Assembly: GCF_049803835.1 (NCBI RefSeq)
Contig: NZ_JBNAGK010000001.1
Location: forward strand, 434,001-498,000
From: Pacificoceanicola sp049803835
Lineage (GTDB): Bacteria > Pseudomonadota > Alphaproteobacteria > Rhodobacterales > Rhodobacteraceae
Reading direction: 5' to 3'
DNA length: 64,000 nucleotides
A program made the translations under genes and the position numbers. Positions within the stretch are counted from its first letter, which is position 1, and each line of letters begins with the position of its first letter. The notes under the pieces are model-generated. The model was given only the letters and a program-made list of their open reading frames with translations, did no database searches and was not told where the DNA came from. Positions 42,804-49,453 of this stretch are shown piece by piece.

Positions 42804-43988
42804 ATGACCGACTCCCTCTGCATTCTCGGCGCCGGCCTCGCCGGGTGTTCCGCGGCCCTCGACCTCGCGCAGCGGGGCCATGCCGTGACCCTGATCGACC
42901 GCGCAAACCGGCCGATGATGGCGGCGAGCCGCCACAACGAGGGCAAGTTGCACCTAGGATATATCTACGCCGCCGACCCGGACCGCCGCACCCACCGCAT
43001 CATGGCCGAAGGCTCGCTGCGGTTTCTCGGTGAAATCGAACGCCTCACGGGTATGCCCCGCACGATGCAATCGGTCAGCGCCGGGTTCAACTACATCGTG
43101 CCCGAGGACAGCCTGATCCCGGCGCAGGCGCTCTGGTCGCATGTGCAGGCCGTCGATGACACCGTGGCGGCGCTGGGCGGCCAGCTGCCGCGCAGCACCT
43201 GGCTCAGCCCCGAGGCCTTGTCCCGGCACTATGGCCGCACCGTCACCGGAGGCTTCCGCACCCCGGAAATCGCCATAGACCCGGGACGGCTGTCGGACAT
43301 CGTCGGGGCCGCCGTGCTGGCGCATCCGAACATCGACTTCCTGTCTGCAACCATCCGCGAGGCGCGGCAGGAGGCGCATGGCGGCTACAGCCTGACCCTG
43401 CGGTGGCAGAACGAGACCGTGCAGCTCACCGCGCCCCGCGTGATCAACGCACTCTGGACCGACCGCCTGCGACTCGACGCGATGGTGGGGCTGCACTCGC
43501 CCCATACCTGGTCACGGCGGTGGAAGGCGACGGTGATGATCGACGTGCCGGCGAAGGCCGTCACCCTGCCACCGACCACCGCCATGGTCGGCGCCTACGG
43601 CGATTTCGTGCTCTACGGCGCGCAGCGGGTCTATGTCTCCTGGTATCCGACCTGCCGCCTGTCGATGCAGACCCTCGGCGGCGAGACCGTCCACACCCCG
43701 GCGGACGAGGAGACTATCCGGCGGGACAGCCTCGACACCCTCGCCAGGCTGATTCCGGGCGTCCGCGACCTGCACTTCTATGCCGAGACCACGAAGATCG
43801 GCGGCGGGGTCATCATGGCGGTGGGCGACACCGACATCGACCAGCGCCAGAGTGGGCTGCACGCCCGCCACCAGATCGGCGTGGAGGGCAGCGACAACTG
43901 GCTCTCCGTCTCGACCGGCAAGCTGTGCACCGCGCCGATGTTCGGCGTCCAGGCAGCGCAGCGGATCCTGGCGAAGGCGGCGGCGTGA
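42804..43988 (+). CDS. FAD-dependent oxidoreductase, DAO-like
   Basis: This 394-residue protein starts with a Rossmann dinucleotide-binding motif LCILGAGLAGCSAALDLAQ and the RxNxGKLHLGY segment of the D-amino-acid/glycerol-oxidase fold, so it should oxidise a small substrate with FAD. GAAGGA-like AAGGA lies seven bases before the ATG. Next to it on the same strand is a glycosyltransferase gene, so the pair may modify a sugar or amine for a surface polymer. The substrate cannot be inferred. Confidence 0.82.
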   Translation: MTDSLCILGAGLAGCSAALDLAQRGHAVTLIDRANRPMMAASRHNEGKLHLGYIYAADPDRRTHRIMAEGSLRFLGEIERLTGMPRTMQSVSAGFNYIVPEDSLIPAQALWSHVQAVDDTVAALGGQLPRSTWLSPEALSRHYGRTVTGGFRTPEIAIDPGRLSDIVGAAVLAHPNIDFLSATIREARQEAHGGYSLTLRWQNETVQLTAPRVINALWTDRLRLDAMVGLHSPHTWSRRWKATVMIDVPAKAVTLPPTTAMVGAYGDFVLYGAQRVYVSWYPTCRLSMQTLGGETVHTPADEETIRRDSLDTLARLIPGVRDLHFYAETTKIGGGVIMAVGDTDIDQRQSGLHARHQIGVEGSDNWLSVSTGKLCTAPMFGVQAAQRILAKAAA

Positions 43989-44055
43989 GACGTGCGATGC
44001 GCCGTCTGTCCGGAGCCTCGCGCCCCCACGCCATGCCTTCTCCACCCCACCCCAA

Positions 44056-44074
44056 CCCTCCCCAGAGGGGAGGG
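44056..44074. repeat. GC-rich hairpin between the oxidoreductase and glycosyltransferase genes
   Basis: CCCTCCCC (44056-44063) and GGGGAGGG (44067-44074) pair perfectly around AGA. It resembles extragenic repeats seen in alphaproteobacterial genomes. The right arm ends 14 bases before the next ATG and includes its only purine-rich ribosome-site candidate, so the stem could lower translation. Confidence 0.5.
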
Positions 44075-44088
44075 AGTCCCCGCGTGCC

Positions 44089-44964
44089 ATGACCCTATCC
44101 GACATCTCCATGCTCATCCCGCTCTATGCGAGCGCGCCGCAACTCCCGCGCCTGCGGCACAACATCGAGAGCCACGCCGCCGCGGGCGGGCCGGTGATCC
44201 TCTCGGACCAGCATGGACTCGACGACACCGGGCCGCGCCTTGCCTCCGAATACAGAAACGTGCTCTACCTGCCGCCCGATCCGTACGAGACGACGCGGAA
44301 CTGGGTTGCCAACACCAACCGGTTGATCACCGCCTGCCGGACGCCCTTCTTCCGCATCCTTCCGCATGACGACACGGCCGCGGCAGAGGACACCCGGCAT
44401 CTCGTCCAGCCGCTCCGCGACGAGTCCCGCATCGTTGTCAGCCATGGCCGTGTCACCGCCATCGACGAAGCCGGCAATCGCCTGCCGCAGAAGGATGAGC
44501 CGAAGCGGCCGCTGCGCCCGGTGGACGACGATCTGATCTTCTCGGCGGGGTTCTTCTGGCAGGGGCTCTACAGCGGCGCGTGGAAGGCCGCGATCCGGCG
44601 CGATGTGCATGGTGGCGGCCCGCTCCTGATGCGCCCGACGCCGACCCTTCGGCACACCGAGCGCGCCTGGCTCTTTGCGCTGTCGTTGCTCGGGCAATTC
44701 ACCTTCACCGAACGGGCCAGCCTGACCAAGTGCTACTGGTCCGGCTCCCTCACCGACAGCTGGCGGTTCACCGCGCAGGACCAGATCGACGCCGCGCGGG
44801 TGATGGCGGATTATGTGACGGACCTGCTGCCGGACAATGCCGAAGCCCGCGCCTTGCGCTTCAACCTCCATCTCAACGCCATGCGTCGGGCGAACTGGTA
44901 CGACGGGCTGTGCAGGCAAAGACCCGCCTTCGAGCCGCCCGCGCAGTTTTCCGACGCGAATTAA
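44089..44964 (+). CDS. glycosyltransferase, GT-A fold (GT2-like)
   Basis: This 291-residue protein looks like a small GT-A glycosyltransferase: it starts SMLIPLYASAP, then NIESHAAAGGPVILSDQ, and has FFRILPHDDTAAAE as the nucleotide-sugar/metal site. The C-terminal half is helical. Neither signal peptide nor membrane segments are present. It follows the oxidoreductase gene at 101 bases, with a hairpin between. Its acceptor is unknown; a lipid- or protein-linked sugar is likely. Confidence 0.7.
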   Translation: MTLSDISMLIPLYASAPQLPRLRHNIESHAAAGGPVILSDQHGLDDTGPRLASEYRNVLYLPPDPYETTRNWVANTNRLITACRTPFFRILPHDDTAAAEDTRHLVQPLRDESRIVVSHGRVTAIDEAGNRLPQKDEPKRPLRPVDDDLIFSAGFFWQGLYSGAWKAAIRRDVHGGGPLLMRPTPTLRHTERAWLFALSLLGQFTFTERASLTKCYWSGSLTDSWRFTAQDQIDAARVMADYVTDLLPDNAEARALRFNLHLNAMRRANWYDGLCRQRPAFEPPAQFSDAN

Positions 44965-45016
44965 CCTTTCTGAACGGAAATTAACCGGATTTCGGCGGGC
45001 TTAGGAGGGAGCCGGA

Positions 45017-45114
45017 GGTAATCTGTACGAAACTCGGGCAGAATCGCACCGAATGCCGGAAACGGGCGGTTCGGCGCGGTTTCGGCTGGGGGTAATCTGT
45101 CCGAAAATCGGCAG
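45017..45114. repeat. imperfect direct repeat, 74-base period, in a 248-base intergenic region
   Basis: GGTAATCTGTACGAAACTCG begins at 45017 and GGTAATCTGTCCGAAAATCG at 45091; about 18 of 20 bases agree, and GGCAG follows in both. The repeats occupy the gap between the glycosyltransferase and the sulfotransferase, which also has AATTAACC twice (near 44960 and 44979). No gene is convincing here. They might be operator sites or mobile-element footprints. Confidence 0.55.
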
Positions 45115-45212
45115 GTTTTGTACCAAACTGGCCGATACAGACCCCCCATGACCCCGATCCGGGGCACCGCGCGGTCCGTTACCCTGCGTTCGGTGGGGTA
45201 ACGGACGGGCCG

Positions 45213-46031
45213 TCAGTCGCCGAGTTTGGCGTGCACTTCGGCGAGGTCGATCTCCCCGATCGGCATCTTGTTCGCGGGGTTGTCGAAGTCGTATTTGAAC
45301 AGCGCGAAATCCCGGTGATAGATTTCCTTCATCAGGTGCATCGACAGATCGTCGAAGTAATCCTCAACCGGATGGAGCCGCTTCGGGCCGTGGCCCTCGG
45401 ACTCGTTGAAACGGGGAATAGAAGCAAGATCAATGGGATGCGGCGTCTGGATGTGGTTCAGAACGTCCTGCATCCCGTCGTTGAACTGCTCCGTCCAGAA
45501 GATCTTGTTGTAGCGCCCGCCGTTGACGATGAACGTGCTCACATGCCCGGACATGGCCGACCAGTGGATATCCGGCTCCATCGGCCGCCGCCAGCGGATG
45601 GTGTCGCGCACGAACAGCAGGAAGCGGCGGAAGCTCCTGATCTGATCGAACGCCTCCTGCCCATCCGGCCCCCCCACCTCGATCCCGTACTTCTGGATCA
45701 ACAGCGGCACGAGGTTCCCGCGATAGCGTTTCCCGTTTCGCTGGATGCCGCAAATCTTGTCGAAAAAGCTCGACAAAACACGGGTGTAGGGATTCCGGAC
45801 GCAGGTGAAGGTATAGGCGCTGCGGGTCTTCACCATGGCCTTGATCGTCGGCTGGCTTTCCTCGATGGCCCACTTGTGCATGCCTTCCGTGGCATCATGG
45901 ATGTCGCCGTCAAAGAACCGCCCGTGGTCGGAATAGTACATGATCTGCCCAATGGTCGAGCAGGCGCATTTCGGCACCACGCGGTACACGACACTCTGAC
46001 TTTCTGTCATCCACGTGCCTGGAAACCCCAT
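45213..46031 (-). CDS. sulfotransferase family 2 protein
   Basis: This 272-residue protein has a family-2 sulfotransferase core: a PAPS 5'-phosphosulfate loop VVPKCACSTIGQ (about residues 19-29) and the 3'-phosphate site CVRNPYTRVLSSFFDK. It would transfer sulfate from PAPS to a carbohydrate or other hydroxyl. A longer frame begins at 46097, but GGAGG eight bases before the ATG at 46031 decides the start. It is divergent from the GT14 glycosyltransferase, suggesting a shared glycan. Confidence 0.85.
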   Translation of the reverse strand: MGFPGTWMTESQSVVYRVVPKCACSTIGQIMYYSDHGRFFDGDIHDATEGMHKWAIEESQPTIKAMVKTRSAYTFTCVRNPYTRVLSSFFDKICGIQRNGKRYRGNLVPLLIQKYGIEVGGPDGQEAFDQIRSFRRFLLFVRDTIRWRRPMEPDIHWSAMSGHVSTFIVNGGRYNKIFWTEQFNDGMQDVLNHIQTPHPIDLASIPRFNESEGHGPKRLHPVEDYFDDLSMHLMKEIYHRDFALFKYDFDNPANKMPIGEIDLAEVHAKLGD

Positions 46032-46176
46032 GCACAGCACCTCCCAAAAAGGCCGTTCCGGCCCGAACCTGCACCTAAACTTCTCAAGAAAAAGCAAAGA
46101 AAACAGGTTTCTTCAACGTCCTTTCACCCTTATCACATAACCAATCCGACAAAAGTAGGGCAGCGCGGTTTTCGGG

Positions 46177-47751
46177 ATGGCAAAAATTGCCTTCATACTC
46201 CTGTGTCACAAGGATCCTGACGCCATCATCAAGCAGGCGCAGAGCCTGACCGCCGTGGGCGATTACATGGCGATCCATTTCGATGCCCGCGCCCCCCGTG
46301 CCGATTTCAACAAGATAAAACAAGCGCTTGCGGACAACCCCAACGTCACCTTCGCGAAGCGGATCAAGTGCGGCTGGGGCGAGTGGAGCCTTGTGCAAGC
46401 CTCCCTCAACGCCATCGAGGCAGCGGTGGACCGCTTTCCCCGGGCGACGCATTTCTACATGCTCTCGGGCGACTGCATGGCGATCAAATCCGCCGAGTAC
46501 GCGCATGAGTTCCTTGACCGGCGCGATTGCGATTACATTGAATCCTTTGACTATTTTCAATCCGACTGGATCAAGACCGGCTGGAAGGAAGAGCGGCTGA
46601 TCTACCGCCACTGGTTCAACGAACGCCAGCAGAAGCGGCGCTTCTATGCGATGTTCGAGGTGCAGAAATGGCTCGGGTTGAAGCGGGCGATCCCGGAGGA
46701 TCTGGAAATCATGATCGGCAGCCAGTGGTGGTGCCTTCGCCGCCGCACCATCGAGTGGATCCTGGACTTCACCAGACGCCGGCGCGACGTGATGCGCTTT
46801 TTCCGCACGACATGGATTCCGGACGAAACCTTCTTTCAGACTGTGGTCCGCCATCTCGTCCCCGGCTACGAGATCGACAGCCGCACGCTGACCTTCCTGA
46901 TGTTCTCGGACTATGGGATGCCGGTGACATTGTATAACGATCACTACGACTTGCTGCTGTCACAGGACTTTCTCTTCGCCCGCAAGATCAGCCCCGCCGC
47001 GACCGAATTGCGCCGCCGTCTCGGGGTGCTTTACGCGTCCGAAGGGGCACGTTTCCAGATCTCAAACGAGGGTCGCTCGCTTTACAAGTTCCTGACCGAG
47101 AAGGGCCGCATCGGTCGCCGCTTCGCCCCGCGCTTCTGGGAAAAGGAAAGCTCGCTGGGGCGGGAGCGCGAGCTGCTGATCGTGATATGCAAGAAATGGC
47201 ATGTGGCCAAGCGTCTGCTGGACCGGGTGCGGCAGATGACCAACATTCCCTGCATCGAATATCTGTTCAACGAGCAGGATTGCCCGCTCCCGGACCTCGG
47301 CGGTATCCAGTCCAGCATGGACAAGCGCCACCGCCACCGGCGAGCACTGATGCGGATGCTTTACGATTATTACGAGACTGATCGGCTGATCGTCTGCATG
47401 GACCCGGCCAACCTCGACCTGCTCGAAGACTTCGGCCACGACAGGGCATTGACTCGGATGCTCGAAATCGAGTGCCTGTTTTCAGACGACTACCTGATCG
47501 GGCATTCAAAGCGTGTGGGCCTGGCCGGGGAGCGGACGCCGCGCGAGACGCTTGAGCGGCTCTTGCCCACGGTGCGAAACGACATGCTGCACGAGAGCGA
47601 CCGCATCCGCGACGCGAATTTCGACAACTTCCTGCGCATCCGCGAGGCGGACAGTGCGGAAGCCAACGCGCGGGCTTTGCAGGAATTCCTGACGATCACG
47701 CCGGAGAAGGCGCTGGACATCGCCGCGACGGACTATCTTTATGCCGACTGA
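46177..47751 (+). CDS. GT14-like beta-1,6-N-acetylglucosaminyltransferase with DUF5928-type C-terminus
   Basis: This 524-residue protein has a core-2/I-branching GT14 N-terminal half (AFILLCHKDPDAI, MAIHFDARAP, WGEWSLVQASLNAIEA, YMLSGDCMAIKS, QWWCLRRRT, WIPDETFFQTVVRH). A long C-terminal region (about 300-524) has no common domain but fits DUF5928, known only with this enzyme in Rhodobacterales. It has no signal peptide. It likely adds a sugar branch to a cell-surface glycan. The HIT gene follows after 26 bases. The DUF5928 label is from memory of the architecture. Confidence 0.8.
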   Translation: MAKIAFILLCHKDPDAIIKQAQSLTAVGDYMAIHFDARAPRADFNKIKQALADNPNVTFAKRIKCGWGEWSLVQASLNAIEAAVDRFPRATHFYMLSGDCMAIKSAEYAHEFLDRRDCDYIESFDYFQSDWIKTGWKEERLIYRHWFNERQQKRRFYAMFEVQKWLGLKRAIPEDLEIMIGSQWWCLRRRTIEWILDFTRRRRDVMRFFRTTWIPDETFFQTVVRHLVPGYEIDSRTLTFLMFSDYGMPVTLYNDHYDLLLSQDFLFARKISPAATELRRRLGVLYASEGARFQISNEGRSLYKFLTEKGRIGRRFAPRFWEKESSLGRERELLIVICKKWHVAKRLLDRVRQMTNIPCIEYLFNEQDCPLPDLGGIQSSMDKRHRHRRALMRMLYDYYETDRLIVCMDPANLDLLEDFGHDRALTRMLEIECLFSDDYLIGHSKRVGLAGERTPRETLERLLPTVRNDMLHESDRIRDANFDNFLRIREADSAEANARALQEFLTITPEKALDIAATDYLYAD

Positions 47752-47777
47752 CAGCGGCAAGCCTGACCGAGGACGAC

Positions 47778-48146
47778 ATGAGCTACAGTTACGACGACCA
47801 GAACATCTTCGCCAAGATCCTGCGCGGCGAGATTCCCAACACCACGGTGCTGGAAACCGAGCATACGCTGGCGTTCCGCGACATTCATCCGCAGGCGCCG
47901 GTGCATGTGCTGGTGATCCCGAAGGGGCCATATGTCTGTTTCGATCACTTCGCGCTGGAAGCGTCGGACGCGGAGATCGTCGACTATGTCCGGGCCGTCG
48001 GCGAGGTCTGCCGGATGGAAGGGCTGGAGGCGGACGGCTGGCGGCTGATCGCCAACGCCGGGACAAACGGCGTGCAGGAGGTGCCGCACCTGCATGTGCA
48101 TATCCTTGCGGGGCGCGTGCTTGGACGAATGCTGGCCAAGGGCTGA
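47778..48146 (+). CDS. HIT family nucleotide-binding protein (HinT-like)
   Basis: This 122-residue HIT protein hydrolyses adenosine phosphoramidates or related nucleotides. The histidine triad is PHLHVHILAG, preceded by IFAKILRGEIP and HPQAPVHVLVIPKGP of the HinT branch. It is read from the same strand as the GT14 gene and ends at a hairpin shared with the convergent ABC gene. Confidence 0.93.
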   Translation: MSYSYDDQNIFAKILRGEIPNTTVLETEHTLAFRDIHPQAPVHVLVIPKGPYVCFDHFALEASDAEIVDYVRAVGEVCRMEGLEADGWRLIANAGTNGVQEVPHLHVHILAGRVLGRMLAKG

Positions 48147-48158
48147 GGCGAGGCGGCC

Positions 48159-48193
48159 GGTGAGCAGTATTCTAGTCTGAAATTCTGCTCACC
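48159..48193. terminator. bidirectional hairpin between HIT and ABC ATPase genes
   Basis: GGTGAGCAG (48159-48167) pairs with CTGCTCACC (48185-48193) around a 17-base AT-richer loop. It fills the gap between two convergent stops (48146 and 48195) and probably ends both transcripts. Confidence 0.5.
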
Positions 48194-48194
48194 G

Positions 48195-49112
48195 TCAGGC
48201 GCTGCGCGTCAGGGACAGGAACACGTCCTGCAGGTCCGCCTGTTCCGTGCGCACGTCGCGAATGCGGATGCCGGCGGCGTGGACCGCACCGAGAACCGTC
48301 TCGGCGGATGTTTCCTTCGCATTGTAGCTGAAGGCCAAAGCCCCGTCCTCGCGGCGCTCGACGGTGATTCCGTTTGCTTCGGGCAGGCGGTCAGGGGCCG
48401 TGTCGGGAAAGATCACCATGGTCTTCGCGTCCAACTGTCCCAGCAGGTTCTTCGTCGAATCCCGCGCCACCAGCGCCCCGTGGTTGATGATGGCGATCTC
48501 GTCGCACATCTCCTCGGCCTCTTCGAGGTAGTGCGTGGTCAGGATGATCGTCATTCCGCGTTCCCGGTTCAGCTTGCGCACGTTGGCCCAGAGCATCTGC
48601 CGCAACTCGATGTCCACGCCAGCGGTCGGCTCGTCCAGCACCAGCACCTGAGGGCTGTGCACCAGCGCCTTGGCCAGCAGGAGCCGCCGTCGCATGCCGC
48701 CGGACAGCGTCCGCGCATAGGCCTCCGCCTTGTCCGTCAACCCGACCATCTCGAGGATCTCGTCGCTCCGGCGCTGGCTTTTCGGCACGCCGTAGAGCCC
48801 CGCCTGCACCTCCAGCGCACCACGCGGGGTGAAGAACGGGTCGAGGTTCAGCTCCTGCGGCATGACGCCGATGGAGGCGCGGCTCTGGCGGGGATTTCTG
48901 TCCTGATCCCATCCCCAGATCTTCACCGACCCGGCGGACTTCGTCACCAGCCCTGCAAGGATGTTGATCAGCGTCGACTTGCCCGCCCCGTTTGGCCCGA
49001 GCAGGCCGAAAACAGACCCCGCCGGCACATCGAGGTCGATGCCCTTGAGGGCTTCCTTGCCGCCCTCGTAGGTTTTCCGCAGACCTTTGATCCTTATGGC
49101 ATCCTGCGTCAT
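48195..49112 (-). CDS. ABC-2-type transporter ATP-binding protein
   Basis: This 305-residue ATPase has Walker A GPNGAGKST, a signature LSGGMRRRL, Walker B LVLDEPTAGVD and an H-loop LTTHYLEEAEEM, the form of drug/lipid exporters of the ABC-2 kind (YadG/NodI-like). A C-terminal extension with YNAKETSAETVL follows. Its permease is not adjacent: the downstream gene is convergent and the upstream one divergent, so the permease must be encoded elsewhere or lost. AAGGAG lies 11 bases before the ATG at 49112. Confidence 0.92.
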   Translation of the reverse strand: MTQDAIRIKGLRKTYEGGKEALKGIDLDVPAGSVFGLLGPNGAGKSTLINILAGLVTKSAGSVKIWGWDQDRNPRQSRASIGVMPQELNLDPFFTPRGALEVQAGLYGVPKSQRRSDEILEMVGLTDKAEAYARTLSGGMRRRLLLAKALVHSPQVLVLDEPTAGVDIELRQMLWANVRKLNRERGMTIILTTHYLEEAEEMCDEIAIINHGALVARDSTKNLLGQLDAKTMVIFPDTAPDRLPEANGITVERREDGALAFSYNAKETSAETVLGAVHAAGIRIRDVRTEQADLQDVFLSLTRSA

Positions 49113-49185
49113 GGCACCATCTTGCTCCTTCGGGGTTCTTGCCGCATAACGCACCTAGTGCAAAGCCTGCCGGAGGGAAAGCGCC

Positions 49186-49365
49186 ATGGCCATCGAAGCG
49201 CCGGAAACGAAGATCGTGCAAAGCCATCGCATCGCCTGTGACGGCGGTGAAGCCGGTCTCGGCCATCCGCGCGTCTGGCTGCAGATCCCGGAAGACACCG
49301 GCTTTGTCGAGTGCCCCTATTGCGATGCAAAATACGTTCACGCGGATTTCGCCACCAAGGTCTGA
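49186..49365 (+). CDS. 59-residue zinc-finger protein (CHCC type)
   Basis: This short frame encodes 59 residues with a CHCC zinc-binding pattern: RIACDGGEAGLGHPRVW, then VECPYCDAKYVH, giving Cys-His-Cys-Cys ligands. It matches the small zinc-finger family related to the mitochondrial complex I accessory subunit NDUFS6. In alphaproteobacteria this protein is found near housekeeping genes. CGGAGGG precedes the ATG by seven bases. It stands alone, divergent from the ABC ATPase and ahead of polA. Confidence 0.85.
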   Translation: MAIEAPETKIVQSHRIACDGGEAGLGHPRVWLQIPEDTGFVECPYCDAKYVHADFATKV

Positions 49366-49453
49366 TGTGTGCCGCTGAGCGGCAATCGGTGACTGGCCAC
49401 GCCTGACGGAACGTGGCAAACCTCTCCCGGAACAGGACTGCGGGAGAACGACG

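Noticed and set aside
44961..45167. Minus-strand frame of 68 codons in the repeat region
   Set aside because: Its apparent protein repeat follows from the DNA direct repeat; there is no ribosome site or family match.
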